In this document: piece after piece, positions 6,231 to 12,316 of the stretch | How the letters are laid out: each line of letters begins with the position of its first letter | Numbering within the stretch: position 1 is the stretch's first letter | Virus record (IMG/VR): IMGVR_UViG_3300013102_000082 | Coordinates: 1-21,847 of that record | Source: a virus | Reading direction: 5' to 3' (one strand) | Length of the DNA stretch: 21,847 nucleotides | Made by a program: the position numbers and the translations under genes | The notes under the pieces: generated by a model | The model's database searches: none | What the model saw: the letters and a program-made list of their open reading frames with translations, nothing else | What the model was told of the DNA's origin: nothing

Positions 6231-6505
6231 GCGGCGATGTCCGCGGCGGCGAGGGCTTCCACTTTGGCTGGAACGTATCCGCCCCAGTGCTCGTCACCGC
6301 TGGTGTAGGCGACGGGGACTTGGGCGTAGTTGAGGCTGGTCACGAACTCGTACGCGGCGGGGTCCTGGGTGACGTCTACCTTGTGGAAGGGCACGCGTTC
6401 CTTGGTGAGCTTCCGGACCATGGCGTCGCATTGGACGCAGGGTGTCTTTGAGTAGAGGATGACGGGTACTTGGTGCTGTTCGAGTAGTTGCTGTGCGTGG
6501 TTCAT
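6227..6505 (-). CDS. nrdH: NrdH-like glutaredoxin/thioredoxin
   Basis: A 92-aa protein with the thioredoxin-fold layout of NrdH redoxins, which give electrons to class Ib ribonucleotide reductase. It shows VILYSKTPCVQCDAMVRKL (active site C-V-Q-C), then FHKVDVTQDP, the cis-Pro segment AQVPVAYTSG, and GGYVPAKVEALA. The start at ATG 6505 is set by AAAGGA five bases upstream. No ribonucleotide reductase is in this window; the phage may boost the host enzyme or carry nrd genes elsewhere. It follows two strong hairpins, so it may be expressed separately from ssb. Confidence 0.85.
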   Translation of the reverse strand: MNHAQQLLEQHQVPVILYSKTPCVQCDAMVRKLTKERVPFHKVDVTQDPAAYEFVTSLNYAQVPVAYTSGDEHWGGYVPAKVEALAAADIAA

Positions 6506-6519
6506 TGGGTCCTTTCGGT

Positions 6520-6550
6520 AGCGGCGCCCGACGTGTTTCCGGGCGCCGCT
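6520..6550. promoter_or_regulatory. perfect 11-bp hairpin in the nrdH leader
   Basis: AGCGGCGCCCG (6520-6530) and CGGGCGCCGCT (6540-6550) pair without mismatch around nine bases. On the minus strand it lies after the ssb terminator and directly before the AAAGGA SD of nrdH. It lacks a T run. It could protect a processed 5' end or regulate entry into nrdH. Confidence 0.6.
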
Positions 6551-6557
6551 GGGCATC

Positions 6558-6582
6558 AAAAAAGCCGCGGTGTGCGCGGCTT
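6558..6582 (-). terminator. intrinsic terminator after ssb
   Basis: AAGCCGCG (minus, from 6582) pairs with CGCGGCTT around CACAC, followed by six T (6563-6558). It starts eight bases past the ssb stop. Confidence 0.8.
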
Positions 6583-6589
6583 GGGGGGT

Positions 6590-7024
6590 CTAGAAGGTGG
6601 GGTCTTGGGCGGGCCATCCGCCGTTGTCTGGCGGCGGTGGTGTTGCCCACGGGTCAGACTGGGCGGGTTGCTGGTTTTGTCCGGCGAGTTTCTGACGGTC
6701 CTTGAGGCTGGTCAGAATCTCCACGGCAGACACTTTGACGTCTTTGGAGATCCGCTGTTCGCCGTTCTGCTCGTAGGACCGGTCATGGTAGGTGCCGTAG
6801 ACCTTGACGCGGACACCTTTGAGAAGGTCAGCGGCGAAGTGTTCGGCCATGCTGCCCCACCATTCGCAGCGGAACCATTGGGTCGAAACGTCTTCCCATG
6901 AGCCGTCGTCTTTCCGCTTTGATTTCTTGTCAGCCACACTGAACGTGAGCTTCGGGGATCCGCTTGGCGTGTACTTGGGTTCGCTGTCCTGGCCAAGGTT
7001 GCCGGTGATGATGATTTCAGCCAT
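6590..7024 (-). CDS. ssb: single-stranded DNA-binding protein
   Basis: A 144-aa SSB. The OB fold is visible: AEIIITGNLGQDSEPKYTPSG, KLTFSVADKKSKR, TQWFRCEWWGSMAEHFADLL-like core (the actual sequence has AADLLKG), VRVKVYGTYHDRSYE and ISKDVKVSAVEIL. A Pro/Gln-rich tail ends AQDPTF, a variant of the acidic SSB tip that binds partner proteins. It coats single-stranded DNA in replication and in recombination with the nearby exonuclease. ATG 7024 directly follows the upstream stop. The unusual tip may alter its contact with host SSB partners. Confidence 0.9.
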   Translation of the reverse strand: MAEIIITGNLGQDSEPKYTPSGSPKLTFSVADKKSKRKDDGSWEDVSTQWFRCEWWGSMAEHFAADLLKGVRVKVYGTYHDRSYEQNGEQRISKDVKVSAVEILTSLKDRQKLAGQNQQPAQSDPWATPPPPDNGGWPAQDPTF

Positions 7025-7216
7025 TTAGAAGACCGCTTTCTTGGGTAGCGTTCCGTGGGTGGCTTCGATTGAGGTCCTGATGTCCGCGGCTACCCGTTGG
7101 GCTGCTCGTTCGGCTTCGGCACCCTCGAATGCTGGGTTGCCGCCGGACCATTTCTTTTCGTACTGGACGATCGTTCCGTCCGCGAGCTCTACATTGACTG
7201 TGACTTTTCCGGGCAT
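7025..7216 (-). CDS. hypothetical protein, 63 aa
   Basis: ATG 7216 shares one base with the stop of the next gene up; its stop abuts the ssb start. VTVNVELADGTIVQYEKKW suggests strands and AEAERAAQRVAADIRTSIE a helix: a small alpha/beta protein tied to ssb in order and spacing. Not recognised. Confidence 0.7.
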   Translation of the reverse strand: MPGKVTVNVELADGTIVQYEKKWSGGNPAFEGAEAERAAQRVAADIRTSIEATHGTLPKKAVF

Positions 7217-7407
7217 TACTTGGCCTCCTGGGCGATGGGGGTGAGTACTTCAACCCATTGGGCTGCGACTTCGGGTTGGATGTGGAAGAAGTTTGCGGCG
7301 CCGGCCATTTGGAGTTGGTGGCCGGTTTCTGCGTTTCCGTTGCCGGTCTTGGTGAGGGTGCCGGCGACTAGGGTGACGCTGATGTAGCCGGGGATTCGTT
7401 CGCTCAT
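7216..7407 (-). CDS. hypothetical protein, 63 aa
   Basis: ATG 7407 overlaps the 186-aa gene by four bases. The sequence is neutral with a likely beta N-terminus (GYISVTLVAGTLTKTGNG) and a helical end (EVAAQWVEVLTPIAQEA). It lies in the exo-to-ssb recombination cluster. Function unknown. Confidence 0.65.
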   Translation of the reverse strand: MSERIPGYISVTLVAGTLTKTGNGNAETGHQLQMAGAANFFHIQPEVAAQWVEVLTPIAQEAK

Positions 7408-7964
7408 GCGGTGGGCTCCTGCGCTTGTACGTAGTCGGTGATGTGGGTGGGTGCGCCTTGGTTGGTGAGCCAGGCGAGGTAGTCAGGTAGTTTGCCTTCG
7501 CTGACCATGCGTGCCGTAGTGGTTTTGATGTCTTCCGGGATGGTGAGGTCCGGCTGCTTCTGTTCGGGTGCTGCGTCGGGCAAGGGCTGGACGGTGAATG
7601 AGCGTTTCTTGCCGCGGGTTTCGGTGAGTGCCAGGGTGAGCGGCTTTCCAATGCCTGACATTGCGGCAATTTCTATTCCGCCGACTGCTTTGCCGCCGTA
7701 CTTGACGCCCGGGTTGCCGACGAGGGTTAGGCGGCGTCCGATGTAGGCGTCCGTCTCGGTGCCCCATGCGATGGCCAGGACCCTGCGCATGCTCTTGTTG
7801 GGCTTGAATGGCCGGCCGGGATACTCCACGAGCTCGATGTGTAAGGGCTGCTCTGACCCTTTGAATACCTTGCCGTCCGCGACGGTGACAGTTCGGGGGC
7901 CGGCAATGTAGTCGTCGTAGTTTTGTTGGTCTGATTTCGGGGCGAGTGTTTCGGTGATGTCCAT
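7404..7964 (-). CDS. conserved phage protein of unknown function in the recombination cluster, 186 aa
   Basis: ATG 7964 lies one base after the exo stop. The central part (GRPFKPNKSMRRVLAIAWG, YIGRRLTLVGNPGVKYGG, AVGGIEIAAMSGI) follows a pattern I recall from phage proteins next to exonucleases: P-K/N-K-S-M-R-R...W-G...Y-x-G-R...V-x-x-G-G...G-G-I-x-I-x-x-M-S. The C-terminus is helical. It sits where other phages carry the strand-annealing partner (RecT, Erf, Bet), but I see no motif of those families. A role with the exonuclease is inference. Confidence 0.7.
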   Translation of the reverse strand: MDITETLAPKSDQQNYDDYIAGPRTVTVADGKVFKGSEQPLHIELVEYPGRPFKPNKSMRRVLAIAWGTETDAYIGRRLTLVGNPGVKYGGKAVGGIEIAAMSGIGKPLTLALTETRGKKRSFTVQPLPDAAPEQKQPDLTIPEDIKTTTARMVSEGKLPDYLAWLTNQGAPTHITDYVQAQEPTA

Positions 7965-7965
7965 G

Positions 7966-8784
7966 TCAGATGAACTCCGGGTCTAGGTAGTGGTCGATGC
8001 GTTCGGTGTCGGGCATGTCGGCGGTTGCGGTGAGGTAGTCGCTGACCATGGTGGCGATGATGGTCTCTGCCTGGTTGGCGGCGCCGAGGATGGCGGCGTG
8101 CCATGCGGGGTCTGGGTAGACGCGCTTTGTCCAGAGCTTCATGCCACCGGAGTAGGAGACGTAATCGATCCAAGAGCGCCCGGAGACGAGCAGACCGGTT
8201 TGGAGTTGGGCCACATTCTCGCTGGGGACCTCATCAGCAAGTACGGTCTTGAGCTGGATCTTCTGGGCACGAGACTTGATTTCGATGAGTCCGGCCAAGG
8301 CCACCAATCCATCGGGTGAGTATCCAATCCGGAAGCTGTCGAACTCACGGACCATAAACCCAAGCTCATAGACGCGGGCGTGGTGGGTGGAGTAAGCGTC
8401 TCTGGCGTACGGCTCATCTAGTTGTCCACGTTCCATTGCCCGTGACTGCAACGTTGGCTCAACAAAGCCGGTGATACGTTCGGCCGCGAGGGTCATAATG
8501 AGGCCAAGCGCTGTTTCGCTGGTGGTGTCCGCGGTGATGACCCTGTCCAGTTCGCGGGCTGCTGCTGCGCGGGCTGGGTGGAGTGTCTTGATGGGGTCCG
8601 GTGTGCGTTTGCCAAGGCAGGGCCCGTTTGGTGTAGCGCCGCATTCAGGGCAGTCCGTTTCAAGTGCTGTCGGCTGCCGGGACGAAACAAGGTTGCCGAT
8701 CACGGATGCGGTTAGGATGCCGCAGCGTGCTTGGAGCCACTCATCTGATCCTTGTTCCAACTCGGGGTAGGTGTGCAGGGTCAT
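7966..8784 (-). CDS. YqaJ/lambda-exonuclease-type recombinase nuclease with inserted zinc finger
   Basis: A 272-aa 5'-3' exonuclease of the PD-(D/E)XK class, which resects double-stranded ends for phage recombination. The N-terminus has QGSDEWLQARCGILTAS (family W-x3-R motif). Catalytic candidates are E119 (MERGQLDEPYA), D158 (GYSPDGL) and E168/K170 (LIEIKSR). QLQTGLLVSG helps build the core. Residues 45-70 (CPECGATPNGPCLGKR, then H69) look like an inserted C-x2-C...C...H zinc finger that most family members lack. ATG 8784 has AAGGAG and overlaps the upstream stop. A hairpin terminator lies just upstream. Confidence 0.85.
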   Translation of the reverse strand: MTLHTYPELEQGSDEWLQARCGILTASVIGNLVSSRQPTALETDCPECGATPNGPCLGKRTPDPIKTLHPARAAAARELDRVITADTTSETALGLIMTLAAERITGFVEPTLQSRAMERGQLDEPYARDAYSTHHARVYELGFMVREFDSFRIGYSPDGLVALAGLIEIKSRAQKIQLKTVLADEVPSENVAQLQTGLLVSGRSWIDYVSYSGGMKLWTKRVYPDPAWHAAILGAANQAETIIATMVSDYLTATADMPDTERIDHYLDPEFI

Positions 8785-8963
8785 TGTTCTCCTTGTGGGC
8801 ATGAAAAAGGCCCCTGTGCGGGGCCGTGTATCTTGCAGTCTGGGTTGGTGGGTCGAGGGTTGCTTGGCGAGTAGCGCCAAGGTGGGCAGTCGCATCCGGC
8901 GTATCGGTTCGTTTGCCGCGCCCATGTGTTCGCCGCGCCCATACCCGGCAACAGATCAGGCAT
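8781..8963 (-). CDS. Pro/Cys-rich hypothetical protein, 60 aa
   Basis: ATG 8963 overlaps the upstream gene by eight bases and the stop overlaps the exonuclease ATG (ATGA). YAGCDCPPWRYSPSN and PDCKIHGP resemble the small Cys/Pro tails common in actinophage proteins. Its last codons form a terminator-like hairpin, so part of its sequence may be set by RNA function. Function unknown. Confidence 0.6.
   Translation of the reverse strand: MPDLLPGMGAANTWARQTNRYAGCDCPPWRYSPSNPRPTNPDCKIHGPAQGPFSCPQGEQ
8804..8825 (-). terminator. terminator-like hairpin inside the end of the 60-aa gene
   Basis: GGCCCC (minus, from 8825) pairs with GGGGCC around GCACA, followed by five T (8808-8804). It lies within the coding end of the gene at 8781 and upstream of the exonuclease SD, so it would reduce exo, ssb and later genes unless read through. 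Confidence 0.65.
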
Positions 8964-9150
8964 CGTTCGCGACTTCTGGGACTTCCTCAATTCGGATGAG
9001 CCAGACCTTGCTGTCTTGTGGCCGGTATCCCCGAAATGCGATGGCCTTAGCTTCAGCCTCGCCGTAGGAATCAGCAAGGACGGTCACCGGATGGGCGTAT
9101 TCGCTGTGGCGGTTAGCGGGGCCAACCTTGAACTCGTAGCGTGCGCTCAT
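8956..9150 (-). CDS. hypothetical protein, 64 aa
   Basis: ATG 9150 overlaps the upstream stop by four bases. YEFKVGPANRHSEYAHPVTVLADSYGEAEAKAI looks like a small alpha/beta domain (strand, then the helix GEAEAKAIAF, then strand VWLIRIEEV). Several phage proteins of this size share that plan; no function is known to me. Confidence 0.65.
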   Translation of the reverse strand: MSARYEFKVGPANRHSEYAHPVTVLADSYGEAEAKAIAFRGYRPQDSKVWLIRIEEVPEVANDA

Positions 9151-9698
9151 GCCGTGTCACCACCCAACGCCTGGGTGAGGGCTTCGGCTGTCTTGCAGGG
9201 CCAGAGCGCTTCGCGGTATCCCCATTCCTCGCCTGTCTCGGAAAGCTGCTCGGACTCGACGCGGGCACATTCGCCGCAGACCTCGAAGAATTGCGGGCCT
9301 GCCTCGATTGCCACCACTCCCAGGTCCACTTCTCCTGCGGCTTCTAGTGCTTGGTCACGGGTGAAGAACGTGTAACCCGCGCCCTCGTAAGGCTCCCAAC
9401 GCTTCTCAGGCTTGTGCAGCCCGGCCACGGCTTCTATGGCTGCGATGAGCTTGGCCTGATCCGTGGGAGCGTTGGCGATGAAGGTTGCGTCTTTTATAGC
9501 TTGAGGCTCCCTCTTGGCGAGGTGTGGGGCGGCTCGGACAACGCGGAGGCTGCGCGGATCGTCGTAACCTTCTTCAACGTCGCGAGGGTCAGGGTCGGTA
9601 GTAATCACATCGCCATACTCGCGAAACCAGGGCCCGGGTGTGGCTGCGGCGAGTCGGTCTTTCAGGGGCTGCAACAAGAAGGGGATAGTGGCGGTCAT
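9147..9698 (-). CDS. conserved phage protein (ATPGPW type), 183 aa
   Basis: ATG 9698, ATGA overlap. LKDRLAAATPGPW near the N-terminus, then ATFIANAPTDQAKLIAAIEAVAGL, is a common signature of phage and prophage proteins (A-T-P-G-P-W, followed by F/I-A-N-A-P-x-D). The C-terminal third has FEVCGECARVESEQLSE and ALWPC, perhaps a metal site joined to the common domain. Function is unknown despite wide occurrence. Confidence 0.75.
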   Translation of the reverse strand: MTATIPFLLQPLKDRLAAATPGPWFREYGDVITTDPDPRDVEEGYDDPRSLRVVRAAPHLAKREPQAIKDATFIANAPTDQAKLIAAIEAVAGLHKPEKRWEPYEGAGYTFFTRDQALEAAGEVDLGVVAIEAGPQFFEVCGECARVESEQLSETGEEWGYREALWPCKTAEALTQALGGDTA

Positions 9699-10015
9699 GA
9701 CGCAGACCCTTCGTGCAGGACCGTGGCAGGGCGGTCCAAGTCGGCGGACAGCGATTTGTCCCGCGTTCCCGTTTCGGCCCACCATCCACCGTCCTTGACG
9801 AACACGCCGCCATACACGCTGCGGATGACAGCATCCGATGGCAGTGCGTCGAGTTCTTCCACGGTGGTGACCGTGCGGGGCTTCTTGTAGCCAGCGGCAA
9901 GGAGGTCATCTGCGATGGCTCGGGCGTCAGAGTAGCCGACGTCGACGGCGTAGTAGCCTTCCCCGATCCGGTAGCCGACGATTGCAGCCGCCAGTTCGTC
10001 GCGTTCGGCGCTCAT
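9695..10015 (-). CDS. hypothetical protein, 106 aa, AGYKKPRT family
   Basis: ATG 10015, ATGA overlap. The helical N-terminus ARAIADDLLAAGYKKPRTV leads into TTVEELDALPSDAVIRSVYG and GVFVKDGGWW. The same plan, ADALLIAGYRKPRTI followed by NLPNGTVVVTKGDVF, is in the 104-aa protein at 10798, so the two are paralogous in part. The second half resembles a small beta domain seen in many actinophage proteins. Function unknown. Confidence 0.7.
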   Translation of the reverse strand: MSAERDELAAAIVGYRIGEGYYAVDVGYSDARAIADDLLAAGYKKPRTVTTVEELDALPSDAVIRSVYGGVFVKDGGWWAETGTRDKSLSADLDRPATVLHEGSAS

Positions 10016-10215
10016 GCTTCCACGTCCGCGATGTAGTCACTGACGGCGGGCAGGAATGCCTTATCTCCGCATCCTTCGCAGGTCAGGGTGAGGTCGCCCA
10101 GCCAGTCAAGGTCGATCACTACCTCTTGCCCGGGCTCCTGTGCGGTGTCCAGTTCTGTGCTGGTCATGCTCTCACCGCAGTCACAGGCGGTCTTGTACGT
10201 GACGATCAGGCTCAT
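10012..10215 (-). CDS. zinc-ribbon-like hypothetical protein, 67 aa
   Basis: ATG 10215 and the stop both make four-base overlaps with neighbours. ACDCGESM and TCEGCGDKAFL supply two Cys pairs, about 33 residues apart, as in a small zinc ribbon. Acidic overall. Function unknown. Confidence 0.65.
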   Translation of the reverse strand: MSLIVTYKTACDCGESMTSTELDTAQEPGQEVVIDLDWLGDLTLTCEGCGDKAFLPAVSDYIADVEA

Positions 10216-10337
10216 CTGGTGGGTTCTTCTTTCGTGGCTTGGAGGATTGTTGCAAGTTCAACTTGCAAGGGGTCGATGATCTTGGCGGCGAGACGCGGGC
10301 AGGTGACCGCCAGCGCGGCAAGTTCGGCGGGAGTCAT
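10212..10337 (-). CDS. very small protein, 41 aa
   Basis: ATG 10337 overlaps the upstream stop and the TGA at 10212 overlaps the next ATG, so it exactly fills the gap in a run of four-base overlaps. The product (start MTPAELAALAVTCPRLAAKI, end ATILQATKEEPTR) is mostly helical. The middle, LQVELA, is encoded by a perfect DNA palindrome. Not recognised. Confidence 0.6.
   Translation of the reverse strand: MTPAELAALAVTCPRLAAKIIDPLQVELATILQATKEEPTR
10250..10268. repeat. perfect 19-bp palindrome inside a gene
   Basis: TTGCAAGTT and AACTTGCAA flank a single central C. It lies within the 41-aa gene. It could be an operator-like protein site or an RNA hairpin lacking a loop. No second copy was seen in the window. 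Confidence 0.55.
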
Positions 10338-10576
10338 GGCGCGGTCCTCGATTCGATGAGGTCACCGCGCCCGTACCTTGCCGCGCAGTCACCGCACTCT
10401 TTGAGCCGAATGGGGCACTTGGCAGGCTTCCACGTGCCCCGCTCAAGAGCTTCGTCGTAGTAGTCGTCGCCGGCCAGTGCAGTATGGGTCAGGTAAACGC
10501 TGCCAGGTTCAATGCGGCCAGAGCAGCTATCGCAGTAGTGCTTCTTCCGTGCTTTCCGGGCGACGGTGACGCTCAT
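10334..10576 (-). CDS. Cys-rich zinc-finger-like protein, 80 aa
   Basis: ATG 10576 overlaps the upstream stop. HYCDSCSGRIEPGSVYL, then KCPIRLKECGDCAARYG, give two Cys pairs plus a further Cys, in the style of treble-clef or LIM-like zinc fingers. It may bind nucleic acid or host protein. I know similar small proteins in actinophages without a defined function. Confidence 0.7.
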   Translation of the reverse strand: MSVTVARKARKKHYCDSCSGRIEPGSVYLTHTALAGDDYYDEALERGTWKPAKCPIRLKECGDCAARYGRGDLIESRTAP

Positions 10577-10758
10577 GACCGCTCCCTGCTTGGCTGTTGG
10601 TCGCCGCTGATGGGGTATTCGCAGCCGGTCGCGCACCGGGCTACCTGGTCGTACCACCATGCTGGGAGGTTCAGGTCAGCGGCCGCCCAACCACCCGGCG
10701 GCATACCCTCAGCCGGACGCTGCTGTACATGCGGGGCACGGCGCGGATTCCGGATCAT
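10573..10758 (-). CDS. hypothetical protein, 61 aa
   Basis: ATG 10758 with GAGGTG upstream; the stop overlaps the next ATG. The N-terminus is basic and Pro-rich (RNPRRAPHVQQRPAEGMPPG), followed by LPAWWYDQVARCATGCEY. The low complexity makes the call weaker, but the exact overlaps support it. Confidence 0.55.
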   Translation of the reverse strand: MIRNPRRAPHVQQRPAEGMPPGGWAAADLNLPAWWYDQVARCATGCEYPISGDQQPSRERS

Positions 10759-10796
10759 GGCTGCACCTCATGAATGATCGTCAAAGGCAGGGCCAT
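10755..10796 (-). CDS. possible 13-aa leader peptide
   Basis: ATG 10796 to TGA 10755 would encode MALPLTIIHEVQP. It starts one base after the 104-aa gene stops and its stop overlaps the next ATG. It may only keep ribosomes moving between two genes (coupling). Weak call. Confidence 0.25.
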   Translation of the reverse strand: MALPLTIIHEVQP

Positions 10797-10797
10797 C

Positions 10798-11112
10798 TCA
10801 TCGAGGTGATGGTTGTAGCTGCTTCCAGGCGCGAACCAGTAGCCGTTGAAGTGTTTGAAAGACGTCCCCTTTCGTCACAACCACGGTCCCATTCGGCAGG
10901 TTCACTTGATCGGCTCGGGAAGCTATCGTGCGAGGCTTCCGGTATCCAGCGATAAGGAGGGCATCGGCGATGTGCCCGGCATGCGATGGAGAGTTGTAAC
11001 CGCCCTCGATAGTCAGGTCCGGGCATGAGGGGCAGGCGCCGGTGAACTCGCCTTTCACGAGCCACGGGTGCTGCATGATGTCAGTGACCAGTTCGCCGCG
11101 GGCGGTGCTCAT
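10798..11112 (-). CDS. hypothetical protein, 104 aa, AGYRKPRT family
   Basis: ATG 11112 overlaps the stop of the small membrane protein gene. CPSCPDLTIEGGY gives a Cys pair; then HIADALLIAGYRKPRTI and VNLPNGTVVVTKGDVF match the plan of the 106-aa protein at 9695. A longer open frame runs upstream but is overlapped by real genes. Function unknown. Confidence 0.7.
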   Translation of the reverse strand: MSTARGELVTDIMQHPWLVKGEFTGACPSCPDLTIEGGYNSPSHAGHIADALLIAGYRKPRTIASRADQVNLPNGTVVVTKGDVFQTLQRLLVRAWKQLQPSPR

Positions 11113-11297
11113 TGTTCGCCTTTCCTGTAACTGTCGGCGTCGTCCTCGAACTGGGTGTCCTGTTCTTCGGCCAGCGCGTCGTAATCGATGGGCTCGCACG
11201 GTTCCAGTCGGGCGTCGTGCTGGCGGGCCTTGGCGATGGTCAGTGGCGCGGCGAAGATCGTGGCCGCGAACAGTAGAAAGTAGATTCCGGTGATCAT
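11109..11297 (-). CDS. small single-pass membrane protein, 62 aa
   Basis: ATG 11297 overlaps the upstream stop (ATGA) and has GGAGGA about ten bases upstream. An in-frame ATG at 11315 lies before that SD and is less likely. The N-terminus ITGIYFLLFAATIFAAPLTIA is a clear membrane segment; the C-terminus is acidic (EEQDTQFEDDADS) and probably cytoplasmic or exposed. Early phage membrane proteins of this kind may act in exclusion; no evidence is specific here. Confidence 0.7.
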   Translation of the reverse strand: MITGIYFLLFAATIFAAPLTIAKARQHDARLEPCEPIDYDALAEEQDTQFEDDADSYRKGEQ

Positions 11298-11560
11298 GAT
11301 GTTTTCTTCCTCCATACGCGGGTGGCGCCGTACTTACGTGCTGCAGCGTGGGATGTTTGGTAGCCGACAGGCTCGATGTGGCCTGCCTTCTTGGCGGCGA
11401 TAATTGCCCGGCCGGGCCACGATGGTTCGTCCGGGTCGCGCATCTCTCGGCGGAGGTCGTCGGCGCTGAACACTTCGTGCGCGTTTGCAAGGCCGATGAT
11501 CGTGGCGACGGCATCCTCGTGCCATTCGTCCTTGTCCTGCTCAAACGCCATCGCCCTCAT
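11294..11560 (-). CDS. winged-helix-like hypothetical protein, 88 aa
   Basis: ATG 11560 with GAGG five bases upstream overlaps the previous stop. HEVFSADDLRREMRDPDEPS, RAIIAAKKAGHIEPVGY and ATRVWRKK fit a pattern I recall from actinophage proteins: a helix pair, then I-x-x-A-x-x-x-G-x-I-x-x-x-G-Y, ending in a wing strand. It probably binds DNA. Confidence in the fold is moderate and the target is unknown. Confidence 0.7.
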   Translation of the reverse strand: MRAMAFEQDKDEWHEDAVATIIGLANAHEVFSADDLRREMRDPDEPSWPGRAIIAAKKAGHIEPVGYQTSHAAARKYGATRVWRKKTS

Positions 11561-11757
11561 GAGGACCTCTTTCTTGCTGCGTAGGCTTTGATGTCGTCAT
11601 TGAGTCGTTTCTGACGGGCGCGTTCGAGAGTGTCCGCCATCAGGTCCGGGGTGAACTGGAAGGCGTTCTTGCGTGCTCGCTTACCGCCGCGGCCATTCTC
11701 AACCGGCCGCGACTTGGCGCCTTGTCTTACTGCGCGCTTCACAAGCCCGTCGTTCAT
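11557..11757 (-). CDS. basic hypothetical protein, 66 aa
   Basis: ATG 11757 and the stop both overlap neighbours by four bases. It is very basic (KRAVRQGAKSRPVENGRGGKR), then helical (TPDLMADTLERARQKRLNDD). It may bind nucleic acid. Not recognised. Confidence 0.6.
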   Translation of the reverse strand: MNDGLVKRAVRQGAKSRPVENGRGGKRARKNAFQFTPDLMADTLERARQKRLNDDIKAYAARKRSS

Positions 11758-12017
11758 GCCGCCAACCTTCGGGCCGCTGCAGCCTGGTTGCGTTCCCGCA
11801 TGACGTTCTTTACTGCTTCCTCGCCCGTTGGGTCGGAGTGTTGAAGGACGCGGGCGATGAGCTCGTCATCCGTGAGGGTCAAGGCGTTGCACGCTTCGAA
11901 GTTGCGGTTGATCTTCTTCGCTGCCCGCCTGACGACCGTGCGGTCGAGGGGGAGCTTGTGGGTGGCGGCGTAGGAACGGATCTTGTTTTCCCAGCCGGCC
12001 AAAGTGTTTTCGGACAT
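11754..12017 (-). CDS. hypothetical protein with DPTG-NVMR motif, 87 aa
   Basis: ATG 12017 with AAAGGG about nine bases upstream. The N-terminal half is helical and basic (RTVVRRAAKKINRNFEACNA); then DDELIARVLQHSDPTGEEAV and KNVMRERNQ. The last part repeats the block in the 80-aa protein at 5988. It is the first gene of the run of overlapped small early genes. No known family. Confidence 0.7.
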   Translation of the reverse strand: MSENTLAGWENKIRSYAATHKLPLDRTVVRRAAKKINRNFEACNALTLTDDELIARVLQHSDPTGEEAVKNVMRERNQAAAARRLAA

Positions 12018-12133
12018 GCCAATTAGCCCTTTCTCCGAGGGACGAACCCATGGGTGAGGTCAAAGATGGTGGTGCTGTGGTGGTGTTGCCCAGACGATGG
12101 GGCGAAGGTGCCGAGAGTCGGCGAGGGGTGTTT
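12018..12133. other. intergenic gap in the early region
   Basis: 116 bases between the excisionase-like gene and the early small-gene run. It holds the SD of the gene at 12017. I see no clear promoter or terminator. Confidence 0.4.
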
Positions 12134-12316
12134 CTAGGATGCTTCGGAGGGAAGTGTTTCGAGCCAGGCATCTAGCTCTGTAGCTCTTATTACGGGTTTG
12201 CTGCCGATGTACTTGACGGCGATCTCTCCGCGTTCAACGATCCGCTGAAGGGTTCGTACTGAGACGCCTACAGAGTTTGCGGCTTCCTGATAGGTGTATG
12301 CGCGCTTCTCAGTCAT
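12134..12316 (-). CDS. xis: excisionase-like MerR/HTH_17 protein, 60 aa
   Basis: KRAYTYQEAANSVGVSVRTL, RIVERGEIAVKYIGSKPVIR and ATELDAWLETL match the compact winged HTH of the excisionase/AlpA family: Y-T-x-x-E-A-A, V-S-x-R-T-L, a basic wing and a D-x-W-L end. Such proteins bend attachment DNA to favour excision or act as activators. ATG 12316 overlaps the Cro-like gene by eight bases, so it is made with the lytic regulator, which fits a role in excision after induction. Confidence 0.75.
   Translation of the reverse strand: MTEKRAYTYQEAANSVGVSVRTLQRIVERGEIAVKYIGSKPVIRATELDAWLETLPSEAS

Noticed and set aside
5257-6297. 346-aa form of the four-HTH protein
   Set aside because: The extra N-terminus overlaps the Cys-rich gene in another frame and is low in complexity; ATG 5991 makes a standard overlap.
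10798-11544. 248-aa protein on minus
   Set aside because: The upstream part runs opposite to the frames of two coupled genes and is Arg/Pro-rich; the ATG at 11112 with its four-base overlap is the likely start.
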